64,000 bases of DNA from Caryophanales bacterium UBA4682 (GCA_002404995.1 DHKY01000011.1:9723-73722), one strand, 5' to 3'; shown: positions 43,269-52,213, numbered from the stretch's first letter. Program-made: numbers and translations. The notes: generated by a model not told the origin, from the sequence alone.

Positions 43269-44060
43269 ATGGATATCGAAACAGATTTTAATCAAAAGTC
43301 AAAGCCCGAAGTAAAAAATGATTTTTCAATCCGAAACTTAAATCTTTATTATGGCAAAAAACAAGCTCTATTTAATGTAAGCAGGGATATCAAAAGCAAA
43401 AGCGTTACTGCCTTAATTGGTCCTTCCGGATGCGGAAAGTCAACATTTCTTCGTTGCTTGAATAGAAGGAATGACTTGATTGATGGATGCAGAATTGATG
43501 GTTCCATCGTGTTTCATGATAGGAATATCAGGGAAAGGAACACAATTTACTTACGCACGAAAGTCGGAATGGTTTTCCAACAACCGAATCCTTTTAATAG
43601 GAGCATATATGATAATGTTTGTTATGGTCCAAAGTGCCAAGGAATTCGTGATAAAAAAGTGTTGGAAAAAATTGTAGTGAATTCATTAAAAGAAGCAGCC
43701 CTTTATGATGAAGTCAAGGACCGACTAAAAACCAGTGCACTTTCCCTATCGGGCGGACAGCAGCAGCGCTTATGTATTGCTCGTTGTCTTGCTAGGAGAC
43801 CAGAAGTAATTCTCAGGGATGAGCCAACCTCTGCCCTCGATCCAATTGCAACTAAGAAAATCGAAGAATTGATTACTCAACTAAAGGAAAATTACACGAT
43901 TGTTATAGTAACTCATAATAGGCAGCAAGCTACACGGGTCTCTGATTACACCGCTTTTTTCAGGCTAGGAAAAGTTATAGAATCTAATTCAACAGAAGAA
44001 CTTTTTGCGCATCCAAAAGAAGAAAAGACAATGGAATATATCACAGGACGTTTTTCATAA
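43269..44060 (+). CDS. pstB: Phosphate ABC transporter ATPase PstB
   Basis: A 263-residue ABC ATPase powering phosphate import. Walker A GPSGCGKST, Q-loop GMVFQQPNPF, signature LSGGQQQRLCIAR, Walker B VILMDEPTSALDP and the switch His in VTHNMQQA are intact. AGG falls on Met of the family at NRMNDLI, PFNMSIYDNV (43599-43601), LMDEP (43815-43817), HNMQQ (43920-43922) and AFFMLG, while CGN/AGA encode the conserved arginines. Among the best single genes in the window for reading the changed code. Confidence 0.97.
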   Translation: MDIETDFNQKSKPEVKNDFSIRNLNLYYGKKQALFNVSRDIKSKSVTALIGPSGCGKSTFLRCLNRRNDLIDGCRIDGSIVFHDRNIRERNTIYLRTKVGMVFQQPNPFNRSIYDNVCYGPKCQGIRDKKVLEKIVVNSLKEAALYDEVKDRLKTSALSLSGGQQQRLCIARCLARRPEVILRDEPTSALDPIATKKIEELITQLKENYTIVIVTHNRQQATRVSDYTAFFRLGKVIESNSTEELFAHPKEEKTMEYITGRFS

Positions 44061-44078
44061 ACAGAGGTTAACAAGAAT

Positions 44079-44723
44079 ATGATTATTTTAGATGCTGAAA
44101 TCAAGACTTTAGATAGAAGGATTCGCGAAATGTCCGGGGTAATGCAAAAAAATCTTTTCTATGCTTCTGATGTATATTTACACTACAATCCATTAAAGAA
44201 TTATGAACCGGTAAATGACGCAAAGGTTAACGAATTCGAGCGCAAAATCGAATCTTACTGCTTGCAAATCAGGCTAAAAGAAAGACTATACGCAGATGAT
44301 TTAAGAATTGTAACTGGTATAAGGTCGAGGGTCCAAGATTTAGAAAGACTAGGTGATCACGCACAAGATTTACTTCAATTTGCTCTGAAGATCAAGAATC
44401 CTTCTAATAACAATCCGGAAATTGCAGCTCTAACAGACTTTGTCAGGAAAATGGTTTCGGATTCAATCAAATCCTACAGGAACAGAGATATTTTGCTTGC
44501 TAAAGAAGTAAGGAATCGAGATGACCATGTCGATGCTGAATATGAAAAATTACTAAATGTGTTTGTTGAATTGACAGAAAGTGGAAAATATACTCCATTG
44601 TTTTCGATTTATTCTTCTTTAGTAGTAAAATATCTCGAACGAATAGCAGACCATGCAACAAATATAGCAGAATGGGTTATCTATATCGTAACTGGTTACT
44701 ATAAGGATAGTCAAATTTTATAA
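44079..44723 (+). CDS. phoU: Phosphate signalling protein PhoU
   Basis: A 214-residue all-helical protein of two three-helix PhoU bundles that couples Pst transport state to the PhoR kinase. The motifs ERLGDHAQDLL and ERIADHATNIAEWV, one per bundle, are the metal-binding E/DxxxD signatures of the family. It lies between pstB and the response regulator gene, in the usual order. Confidence 0.94.
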   Translation: MIILDAEIKTLDRRIREMSGVMQKNLFYASDVYLHYNPLKNYEPVNDAKVNEFERKIESYCLQIRLKERLYADDLRIVTGIRSRVQDLERLGDHAQDLLQFALKIKNPSNNNPEIAALTDFVRKMVSDSIKSYRNRDILLAKEVRNRDDHVDAEYEKLLNVFVELTESGKYTPLFSIYSSLVVKYLERIADHATNIAEWVIYIVTGYYKDSQIL

Positions 44724-44736
44724 AGGAGGATGGCAA

Positions 44737-45399
44737 ATGAAAACCATTTACTCTCTGGAAGATGATGAAGATATTGGAAAAATCATCCGTGTTTCATTAA
44801 CAAAAGCCGGATACAATGTTGAAAGTTTCACGAATGCTTCTTCTTTTTTTGACGCCAGGAAACATGCAAAGCCAGATAGGATCTTACTAGATCTGATGCT
44901 TCCCGATATGTCAGGCATGGACATTTTAAAGAGTCTTCGTGCCAATGCAGACAATGACTCGATTCGAATTATTATTATTTCCGCTAAGAGAAGGACAAGG
45001 GATAAAGTTGAAGGTCTTGATTCAGGAGCTGATGACTACATTGAAAAGCCGTTTGATATCCTCGAACTGATTTCGCGTGTTAATGCTCGTTTTCGAAACG
45101 ACCAGCACATTCTTTCAAAAGGAAACCTTGTCTTAGACTTAGATAATCATAGCGCATCTTTAAACAATACACAGTTAAAGCTTACTAATATGGAATTTGA
45201 ACTTCTAAAGCTCTTTTTGAAAAACCAAGGAAAAGTTATAAATCGAGAAGAAATATTCAGTAAAATCTATAACCAGGATTCTATAGAAATGGAAAGCCGT
45301 GCTATTGATATGCATATTGCCTCTTTGAGAAAGAAAATCGGAGATAAAACCGGGAAAATTATACGAACAATCTATGGCGTAGGTTACATCAGGGACTAA
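44737..45399 (+). CDS. phoP: Phosphate response regulator PhoP/PhoB (OmpR family)
   Basis: A 220-residue two-component response regulator. The receiver domain has EDD acidic pocket, phospho-acceptor Asp52 in LLDLMLPDMSG, IIISAK and EKPFD; the C-terminal winged helix is OmpR type (LTNMEFELLKLFLKNQGKVINREEI, YGVGYIRD). It should bind the repeat array upstream of pstS and also its own operon, which begins there. The SD AAGGAGG is strong. The kinase gene starts one base after the stop. Confidence 0.93.
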   Translation: MKTIYSLEDDEDIGKIIRVSLTKAGYNVESFTNASSFFDARKHAKPDRILLDLMLPDMSGMDILKSLRANADNDSIRIIIISAKRRTRDKVEGLDSGADDYIEKPFDILELISRVNARFRNDQHILSKGNLVLDLDNHSASLNNTQLKLTNMEFELLKLFLKNQGKVINREEIFSKIYNQDSIEMESRAIDMHIASLRKKIGDKTGKIIRTIYGVGYIRD

Positions 45400-45400
45400 A

Positions 45401-47104
45401 ATGAAGAAAAAGCTAGTTTTTTCAAATTCGCTTCTTGTCGCTTTCATAATCTCTATTAGGACCTTCTTTTCTTGTTTTGGATTTTACAAAATCAATAAGA
45501 AAAACCAAGAGGCGTCTCTTAAGAATGAATTAGCTGCAATCCAAAATGTTTACTCAGATGAAAAGGAAAACAGGAGCATTTCAGAAGCTGGAAAACAAAC
45601 TATACAAATAAGGTGTGATGCGGATAAAAACATTCGCATTACCTTTTTATCATTAGACGGAGATGTAATCGAAGACTCTGATCGAGATACAATCTCACAG
45701 AATCATTTAATGCGTCCTGAAATACAAAATCTTGGAAAGATCTATTACCGTCAGTCTGACACATTAAACAAGAAAAGGATGTACCTGGCCTGTAAATTTG
45801 ATTCTATTTATATACGCATTTCCAAGCCTCTAGCTTCTGTCATGGCAGTATTGCAAAACAGGATTATTCTTTCAACTCTCATGATGATTGTCGAAATCTT
45901 TTTAATATTTTTGATTAATGTTTTGCTTGTAAATCATTGGTTAAAACCTCTTCAGAAGCAATTAAATCGTCTATCAAATCTTGGTGGCTCTACCTTGATT
46001 TCTTCTGGCTCATTAGATACAGAAACAGTTTCAACCCAAATCGACCAAGCGGAACAAACGATTAAAGAAAAGAGGCAAAGCCTTCGTGAGGAAGAAGAAA
46101 AACTATCTTACATTATTAATACAAGGCATCAAGGCCTGATTGTAAGGAATTCAAACTGGGATATAATTCTAATAAATTCACAGGCAAAATCGATTTTTGA
46201 TTATAAAGATAAGGATAACGCTACCTTTAGGGATGTCACAATTGACCCGGATAGGTTATCTTTCATTCGAAAAGCAGAAAAAAGGGGCCATGCAAGTTTT
46301 GAGTGTGAGAAAAACGAAAAGTACTTTCTCTTAACTGCAGATTTTATAGAAGCAGAATGGATTGGCTCTCGATTCGATGAAAAAGCTCTGGCAATTTCCA
46401 TTTTTGACAGGACAAGTGAGAGACAATTGGAAAATTCTAAACGCGATTTTTTTGCAAATGCAGGCCATGAATTAAAAACTCCGCTTACTACTATTATTGG
46501 GTTTTCTGAGAGGATTCGAAATGGATTCCTAACCGATAAAGAAGAGATTGAAAAAGCTTTGAATCGAATCATATTCGAATCAAAGCGCATGGATGAGATC
46601 ATTAAGCAAATGCTTGATCTTTCACGTCTTGAAACAGAAGATAGGAAAGAGGATATTTCTTTGTTATCAAGGAAAACAGAGACAGAAAATGTACTCGATG
46701 AATTCGATAATCAGCTCAAAACGAAGAGAATTTCCTGTTCAATTTATGGAGATGATTTTCCTGTTCGAAGGAAAAAAGAAGATTGTATTCCAAGGATTAA
46801 GAATTTAGTGGAAAACGCAATTCGATATAATAAAGACGGAGGCAGCGTGAAAATCCTCATCGATAAATCATCACGCTCCTTCTCTGTTTCGGATACGGGA
46901 ATAGGAATTCCAAGCAATCAAATATCAAGAATTTTCGAGCGTTTTTATCGTGTCGATAAAGCACATAGCAGAAAACTGGGTGGAACAGGTCTTGGTCTAT
47001 CCATTGTCAAACACACATGTAGGAATTATCATATTAAAATTGACGTTCAGTCTACGATAGGAGAAGGTTCTGTTTTCACTCTAACTTTTCCAAAAGAAAA
47101 CTGA
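45401..47104 (+). CDS. phoR: Phosphate sensor histidine kinase PhoR
   Basis: A 567-residue membrane histidine kinase. It has a first helix (about 8-27), an external region (about 30-145), a second helix (about 152-176), a linker, a PAS-like domain (about 235-330), HisKA with His356 in FFANAGHELKTPL (the usual Ser before His is Gly), and HATPase motifs NAIRYN, SDTGIGIP, ERFYRVDKAHSRKLGGTGLGL. It phosphorylates the regulator under phosphate limitation, held back by PhoU and Pst. Its stop lies 3 nt from the stop of a convergent gene, with no terminator visible. Confidence 0.92.
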   Translation: MKKKLVFSNSLLVAFIISIRTFFSCFGFYKINKKNQEASLKNELAAIQNVYSDEKENRSISEAGKQTIQIRCDADKNIRITFLSLDGDVIEDSDRDTISQNHLMRPEIQNLGKIYYRQSDTLNKKRMYLACKFDSIYIRISKPLASVMAVLQNRIILSTLMMIVEIFLIFLINVLLVNHWLKPLQKQLNRLSNLGGSTLISSGSLDTETVSTQIDQAEQTIKEKRQSLREEEEKLSYIINTRHQGLIVRNSNWDIILINSQAKSIFDYKDKDNATFRDVTIDPDRLSFIRKAEKRGHASFECEKNEKYFLLTADFIEAEWIGSRFDEKALAISIFDRTSERQLENSKRDFFANAGHELKTPLTTIIGFSERIRNGFLTDKEEIEKALNRIIFESKRMDEIIKQMLDLSRLETEDRKEDISLLSRKTETENVLDEFDNQLKTKRISCSIYGDDFPVRRKKEDCIPRIKNLVENAIRYNKDGGSVKILIDKSSRSFSVSDTGIGIPSNQISRIFERFYRVDKAHSRKLGGTGLGLSIVKHTCRNYHIKIDVQSTIGEGSVFTLTFPKEN

Positions 47105-47107
47105 CCG

Positions 47108-47866
47108 TTAACCTTCGTATCTTCTTGAAATGTAGTCCATGTCCTGGGCAAGGCGAGGCCATCGAAATGCAATTAGATGTCGTCTTTCTGGAAAACGGTC
47201 ATTAAAATCAATATAACGGGCACGAGGACCATAAAGCAACGGACCGATATGTGGATGTTTCAAATAGGAGTAACTTTTTCGAGCAATATGTTTTTCAACT
47301 TGAAGTTTGGAGCATAAAACCCCGTAATCAGGAGTTCCATGATAGATGTAATCCGCACTGTGCAAATCAGTGAAATTACCCTCAAACAAGCAGAAGAGCA
47401 CAAAATCTTTAATTAATTGAGGGTTCGAATTCAATTCTCTATTTGTTTCTTCAATTTCGCTTTTAAGAATCGTCATAAGTTCCATTTCACTATAACGAAT
47501 ATCAGTTCCAGTTCCAGTCATTGTCCTATCCCCATATTGAAATAAAAGAATAGTTTTCTGACATTTTACAGAGGGATTATATTTTCGTAAGAAAAAGATA
47601 AATTTTCTAATATCCTCCGCTTGAACAGTTTCTGCAGCACCGGATTTCAGAGATAAATAATGATCTTGATCTTTGTAACGAATATGAATATCTGGTTTTC
47701 CGCGTGGATCAAGTTTTTCACAAGTGAAAATCGAAGTTTCGTCGATATCGTTGAAAAGAATATTCCTGTTATATTGTAGATTTCGGTTCAATTGATTAAA
47801 TGTTTTCATTTGAATAGCATTGACCATAGCTTCCTCATTTAGAATTCCGCTGTTTATTCTAGGCAT
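47108..47866 (-). CDS. Hypothetical protein, PD-(D/E)XK nuclease-like pattern
   Basis: A 252-residue soluble protein resembling an uncharacterised Firmicutes family: FNQLNRNLQYN, GKPDIHIRYKDQDHYLSLKSGAAETV, IRKFIFFLRKY and QYGDRTMTGTG recur in members as I remember them. The KPDI...YLSLKSG segment has the spacing of a PD-(D/E)XK restriction-type core, though the acidic residue before XK is Ser. It may be a nuclease or a relic. Start ATG 47866 has SD AAGGAGA; an upstream ATG at 47899 is less likely. It stands alone between phoR (convergent) and tRNA-Phe. Confidence 0.55.
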   Translation of the reverse strand: MPRINSGILNEEAMVNAIQMKTFNQLNRNLQYNRNILFNDIDETSIFTCEKLDPRGKPDIHIRYKDQDHYLSLKSGAAETVQAEDIRKFIFFLRKYNPSVKCQKTILLFQYGDRTMTGTGTDIRYSEMELMTILKSEIEETNRELNSNPQLIKDFVLFCLFEGNFTDLHSADYIYHGTPDYGVLCSKLQVEKHIARKSYSYLKHPHIGPLLYGPRARYIDFNDRFPERRHLIAFRWPRLAQDMDYISRRYEG

Positions 47867-47952
47867 AATTGTCTCCTTTCTAAGCCCTTCACTTAACATT
47901 AGGCGGGAAAGGCCATTTTTTTCAAAAAATGTTTTCAGCAGAATGAAAAATT

Positions 47953-47980
47953 AAAAAAAGACCTGGCTATTGCCAGGTCT
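47953..47980 (-). terminator. Terminator of tRNA-Phe
   Basis: Stem AGACCTGGC/GCCAGGTCT with a 4-nt loop, followed on the minus strand by T7. Confidence 0.85.
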
Positions 47981-47990
47981 AACGATTTAA

Positions 47991-48066
47991 TGGTGGCCCA
48001 AGGCAGGGTTGAACTGCCGACACCAGCATTTTCAGTGCTGTGCTCTGCCAGCTGAGCTATCGGGCC
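47991..48066 (-). tRNA. tRNA-Phe (anticodon GAA)
   Basis: A 76-nt cloverleaf: acceptor GGCCCGA/TTGGGCC (G-U/T pair at the base), anticodon stem CAGCA/TGCTG with loop CTGAAAA (anticodon GAA), T arm GGCAG/CTGCC, discriminator A and encoded CCA. Confidence 0.95.
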
Positions 48067-48089
48067 AATCGCGCTTTCAGCGCTTGGAT

Positions 48090-48117
48090 ATTATAACACA
48101 TCATTTTTCAGAATCAA
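48090..48117 (-). promoter_or_regulatory. Promoter of tRNA-Phe
   Basis: On the minus strand TTGATT, 16-nt spacer, TATAAT, 23 nt before the mature tRNA. Confidence 0.65.
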
Positions 48118-48140
48118 CACTGAAAATGCAGGTGCCAGCA
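48115..48140 (+). repeat. Inverted partial copy of the tRNA-Phe anticodon arm
   Basis: Plus-strand 48115-48140 matches the tRNA-Phe sequence from the anticodon stem into the variable/T region (CACTGAAAATGC core identical; about 22 of 26 positions), in the orientation opposite to the gene. It overlaps the tRNA promoter -35. Confidence 0.55.
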
Positions 48141-48277
48141 TTTCATTGGCAAAAATTGACACAAACAATAAAATGAAAGGAAAGGTTCACGACAAAGTTT
48201 TTATTCGTCGTCTTTAGAGACATTCAAGATTAAAGTTAAGTGTCAATGGATTCTTTGATGAAAAATCGAACAAACAC

Positions 48278-48306
48278 TTGACAACGAATGATATATGGAC
48301 TAAATT
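48278..48306 (+). promoter_or_regulatory. Promoter of the Sel1-like gene
   Basis: Perfect -35 TTGACA, 17-nt spacer, TAAATT. The preceding part of the gap (48144-48277) shows only a weak hairpin (ACGAC/GTCGT) and nothing else I recognise. Confidence 0.6.
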
Positions 48307-48342
48307 ATTTAAGGACAAGACGGGAGCGGCAGACTCTCATCT

Positions 48343-49737
48343 ATGTCTGAATTCCTTGCAAGGAAATTGGAGCTAACCATTGTGAAAAAAAACCTGACAA
48401 TTAGTGAGTTGTTCGAAATTTTGTCGGTGTTTCCGCTTCAATCCACTACAATGCCCCTTCCGATTCCCTTTAAAGACTATCCGATTGTTCAGACTTTACG
48501 GGCTTTCCGGATTAAACGCTCGCTCATTCATGAGACCTTTCTTCAAGATCAAAAGTCTGTCAAGAGGCATGGCTCTGGTAAGTACTGGGAATGGAAATCA
48601 CGATCTGATAAGGCCAAGGACTCTATTCGGCGACGCGATTCAGTTGCCCGTAGTGCGTGTACCTGCGCTGCTTCCCATTCGGAAGTAGAGAACGCCACCA
48701 CCATAATGGAACGGGGGCTGACTCGTGACGAGAGAACAAGGCCGAAAAAAGTTCTTCTAAATTACTCCAATCTTTATTTCCAAGCAGAGCTTCTGTTTGG
48801 GGAAAAGGTCAGGACATCTAGGAGGACTATTCCGGGACGTTGCAATGATTGTAGTTGGCAATGGTTAGCATTTTTTTCTCAGTTAGGTGACCATCTAAGT
48901 CACCAAGCTACTTCATTAGAATTTTCAAAGCAGGCCGATTATTATTTTTCAAGCTTTTCTACTAGGCCGTATCTTTTTCTTGCCGAATACTACATGCTTC
49001 CTTCCCATTCAGGATATTCACCGAAAAAAGCTCTTGATTATCTTCTTGAATGCCCTTCAGATAATCCGGTTGTTTTAAGAGATCTCGCTTATATTAATTT
49101 GTTTAGGAACCCGTTTTCGACAAGTAAAACCACTGATACTAGTCTACGAACTCTTTTTGTTTCTTCAAGGAACGGGGACGGTTTTTCATCTTATCTAGCT
49201 GGAATGTACTATTACAGGAAAAAAGAATACAAGCTTGCTCGTCTTTTCTTTGACAAAGGGATATCCAATGGAGAAGAAAGATGCCTAGAGCAAATTGGAA
49301 ATATGATTTGGCAAGGTTTGTTTAAAAAAACATCAAAATTTTCAGCAATTCGTTATTTTGAACGATGCCCAAGAAATCCAAACGCTCAATTTATGCTTGC
49401 GAAAATTTGTGAATCCTTAGGTCAGAAAGAGGAAGCGGAAGTTCATCTTTTATCAGCTTCAATGTTAGGTAGTTTTGAGGCAATGGAATATTATTCAAAG
49501 CTTTTAATTAAAAAAATGAAGAAAAATTATCTCATTCGCCGCTACATTATCAGAAATCAGGAAAAAGCTGATCAATCTGGTTTTTATGCTCTGATCAGCT
49601 TCCGGCTTCTTACGATAACCGGCTGTGATGGAAGTCCTACCTTTTACCTTAACCAGTCCCTAAGGAAAGGACACCCACTAGCAAAACTTTATGAGAGGCT
49701 TTATTATACTCATTCACTACCGCAAATAGATTTTTAA
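48343..49737 (+). CDS. Sel1/TPR-like repeat protein with atypical N-terminal part
   Basis: A 464-residue open frame. The C-terminal two thirds (from about residue 140) show Sel1/TPR-like helical repeats: AGMYYYRKKEYKLARLFFDKGISNGEERCLEQIGNM, NAQFMLAKICESLGQKEEAEVHLLSASMLGSFEAMEYYSKLL. Such proteins scaffold other proteins. The first 130 residues differ: they are Arg/Ser/Cys-rich (RRRDSVARSACTCAASHSE) from locally GC-richer DNA, and no SD lies before the ATG. The real start may be further in, or the segment could be a recent insertion or non-coding DNA. No function is assigned. Confidence 0.55.
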   Translation: MSEFLARKLELTIVKKNLTISELFEILSVFPLQSTTMPLPIPFKDYPIVQTLRAFRIKRSLIHETFLQDQKSVKRHGSGKYWEWKSRSDKAKDSIRRRDSVARSACTCAASHSEVENATTIMERGLTRDERTRPKKVLLNYSNLYFQAELLFGEKVRTSRRTIPGRCNDCSWQWLAFFSQLGDHLSHQATSLEFSKQADYYFSSFSTRPYLFLAEYYMLPSHSGYSPKKALDYLLECPSDNPVVLRDLAYINLFRNPFSTSKTTDTSLRTLFVSSRNGDGFSSYLAGMYYYRKKEYKLARLFFDKGISNGEERCLEQIGNMIWQGLFKKTSKFSAIRYFERCPRNPNAQFMLAKICESLGQKEEAEVHLLSASMLGSFEAMEYYSKLLIKKMKKNYLIRRYIIRNQEKADQSGFYALISFRLLTITGCDGSPTFYLNQSLRKGHPLAKLYERLYYTHSLPQIDF

Positions 49738-49784
49738 TAGAAAATCCTTCTACTCATTTTATCCATAACAGCAAAAGGTTGTTG

Positions 49785-49790
49785 TAAAAT
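49785..49790 (+). promoter_or_regulatory. -10 element giving a possibly leaderless helicase mRNA
   Basis: TAAAAT ending 6 nt before the ATG at 49797, so transcription would begin at or next to the A of ATG. No SD is present and the -35 region is poor. Confidence 0.4.
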
Positions 49791-49796
49791 AGAACT

Positions 49797-52211
49797 ATGC
49801 CACAAGAATATTTCCTCTCTGTACACGATATTGTTGATGTCCTATTAAGAACAGGCCATTTAGATACCCGTATTTTCAATCAATCCTCGATGCTTGAAGG
49901 CACACGTCTTCATCAGTTTCACCAGAGCCAGCAAGGAGATGACTACCAGTCCGAAGTCCCCTTAAAAAACAATTTTCAATGCAAAGATTTTATTTTCCAT
50001 GTTTCCGGAAAAGCCGATGGTTTGATTACCCATCCAGATGGTTCCTATACCATTGACGAAATTAAAACTACTGTCGCTGATTTAGATGAATTTTCAAAAG
50101 ATCATTCCGGCTGGCATCTTGGTCAGGCTAGGTTTTATGCCTATAGGTTTTGCCATCAGAATAATGTCAAACTCATCGAAATTCAACTAACTTATATTAA
50201 GCAAACTGATTACCATATCCAGAAAAGAATTGTTAACACTTATTCTTTTTCAGAGCTTGACCAGTTTGTTAATGGTCTTATTTTTCAATATTCAGAATAC
50301 CTAAGTAAAATTAGAAAAAGGAAAGTCGAACGAGATGAGTCTAGGAAAGACTTGGTTTTCCCATTTCGTAGCTTCCGTCCCGGCCAAGAAAAAAGGATTC
50401 ATTATGTTAAGGATTCTTTTGATGAAGAGAAACGGATTTTCGTTGAAGCTCCAACCGGCATTGGAAAAACAATATCGGTCCTTTATCCAAGGATGGAAAG
50501 GTTTAAGGAAGGGAAAGCAGAGCGTTGCTTTTATTTAACCAGCAAAAATTCCATTAAGCAAATAGCCAGGGATTCTCTGAATCTGTTTATCAAGCAAAGT
50601 ATAAAGCTTAAGGCGATTTCTTTCACTAGCAAAGAGAATATCTGCTTTAACGACAAGAAGGGACATTGCAATCCGGATGAATGTCCGTTTGCTATCCACT
50701 ATTATGATAAACTTCTTGATGTGATTTTCGACTCATTGTATCGTTACGATGTGTTTGACCGGAAAACAATCGAAGAAATCGCTTATCGACATCAGAGGTG
50801 TCCTTTTCAGCTTCAGCACGATTTATCAAATTACAGGGATTTTCTTGTTTGTGACTACACTTATGTCTATGACTTCACGGATCGATTAGGCCTAAGAGAA
50901 GAAACTTTGCCTAGGAAAAAGACTTACCTTGCAGTTGACGAATGCCATAATCTTCCTGACCGTGTACGGAAAAGGTATTCCATGGAATTATCTTATTCAT
51001 TCTTTACAAAGAGGGTTTCCTGTTGCAGTCGGAAAGAATTCCGTATCTTAAAATCTGACCTAAAAAGCTGCATAAAGCTTCTTAACGCTATTCCAATCGA
51101 TGAAGATGACGAGAATATTAAGAATCATTCTTTGCAAGTGCTAAGTTATCTCCCCGAAGATATTCTCTCATCGATGAACGATATTCTTTCTGACAGGAAG
51201 TCTCTAAGGAAAAGCCATATTCATCTATTAACAGATGAAAGGATGGAGTTTTTCTACGAGCTAAACTCCTTTGCTTTTTTAGCCGAGCTGAGGAAATCAG
51301 ATGAAATGGCTGCTGCATTCCTTTGTTATGTTCGTGTTGGAGACGATGGCTTAGCATTCTCCATACGAATTTGTAATTTGGACAGTTCTCCACTGATTAA
51401 ATCTGGAAATAATAGGTTTTCAGCCTGTGTCTTCTTTTCTGCCACATTGGCTCCAAAGGATTACTACAGGGAGCTCCTCGGCGGGGATAAGAATGATGTC
51501 GACTCTCTTTTAGTACTGCCATCTCCATTTCCAAAGGAAAACCGAAAAGTCAGGATTGACTCACAGATTTCGCTTTACTATAAAGACCGTTCTCGTACTA
51601 TGGTGAGCGTATATTCACTCATCAAAACTGCGGTGAGTGCAAAAAAAGGAAACTATTTTGTTTTCTGCCCTTCTTTTGAATATTTGTCTAAACTCCAAAA
51701 CAGGTTTGCAGAAGATCAAGATAGGAATGCAATTCATCTTTTTTGTCAATCGCCTGGGAGGGATGATAAGGCCCAAAAAGATTTTTTATCACACTTCCAA
51801 AACCAAACGGATGTTTCTTCAATTGGTCTGCTTGTTTTAGGGGGTTCTTTCAATGAGGGAGTAGATCTAGTCGGAAATCGCCTTATTGGAAGTATAATAA
51901 TCTCTGTCGGTATTTCAAAAATTAACTTTGAACAGAATCGGATTAAGGACTATTATGATAAAGATGATGGCGGAGCTTCCCGGAAAGGGTATGCCTACGC
52001 TTACAGGTATCCTGGCATCAACCGAATCTTACAGGCGGCTGGTCGTGTAATTCGTAGCGAAGAAGATCGTGGCTTTGTCCTCTTTATAGATTCTCGATTC
52101 CGACAGGAGCCTTACCGGACGATCAGGAAAGAAAATTACGAAGATGCTATTTATCTTTTTTCGCCTTCACAGCTTAAACGGATACTCAGTCTCTTCTGGA
52201 AGGATGAATAA
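49797..52211 (+). CDS. XPD/DinG-type FeS helicase with N-terminal RecB-like nuclease domain
   Basis: An 804-residue superfamily 2 DNA helicase. Residues about 1-190 form a PD-(D/E)XK, RecB-like domain (EGTRLHQFHQ, SGKADGLI, YTIDEIKTT, GQARFYAY). The helicase has FRPGQ, Walker A EAPTGIGKT (about 216-224), four Cys for an iron-sulfur cluster (CFNDKKGHCNPDEC about 283-296, and QRCPF), DECH box (about 380) and motif VI QAAGRVIRSEEDRG. It likely unwinds and trims damaged or branched DNA. The N-terminus LSVHDIVDVLLRTGHLD is conserved in this family, so the ATG at 49797 is probably right despite having no SD. lepA starts 2 nt after the stop. Confidence 0.88.
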   Translation: MPQEYFLSVHDIVDVLLRTGHLDTRIFNQSSMLEGTRLHQFHQSQQGDDYQSEVPLKNNFQCKDFIFHVSGKADGLITHPDGSYTIDEIKTTVADLDEFSKDHSGWHLGQARFYAYRFCHQNNVKLIEIQLTYIKQTDYHIQKRIVNTYSFSELDQFVNGLIFQYSEYLSKIRKRKVERDESRKDLVFPFRSFRPGQEKRIHYVKDSFDEEKRIFVEAPTGIGKTISVLYPRMERFKEGKAERCFYLTSKNSIKQIARDSLNLFIKQSIKLKAISFTSKENICFNDKKGHCNPDECPFAIHYYDKLLDVIFDSLYRYDVFDRKTIEEIAYRHQRCPFQLQHDLSNYRDFLVCDYTYVYDFTDRLGLREETLPRKKTYLAVDECHNLPDRVRKRYSMELSYSFFTKRVSCCSRKEFRILKSDLKSCIKLLNAIPIDEDDENIKNHSLQVLSYLPEDILSSMNDILSDRKSLRKSHIHLLTDERMEFFYELNSFAFLAELRKSDEMAAAFLCYVRVGDDGLAFSIRICNLDSSPLIKSGNNRFSACVFFSATLAPKDYYRELLGGDKNDVDSLLVLPSPFPKENRKVRIDSQISLYYKDRSRTMVSVYSLIKTAVSAKKGNYFVFCPSFEYLSKLQNRFAEDQDRNAIHLFCQSPGRDDKAQKDFLSHFQNQTDVSSIGLLVLGGSFNEGVDLVGNRLIGSIIISVGISKINFEQNRIKDYYDKDDGGASRKGYAYAYRYPGINRILQAAGRVIRSEEDRGFVLFIDSRFRQEPYRTIRKENYEDAIYLFSPSQLKRILSLFWKDE

Positions 52212-52213
52212 CT

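Noticed and set aside
45401..47104. phoR as a pseudogene because Gly replaces Ser before the phospho-His
   Set aside because: All H, N, G1 and G2 boxes are intact and the frame is full length; the change is mild.
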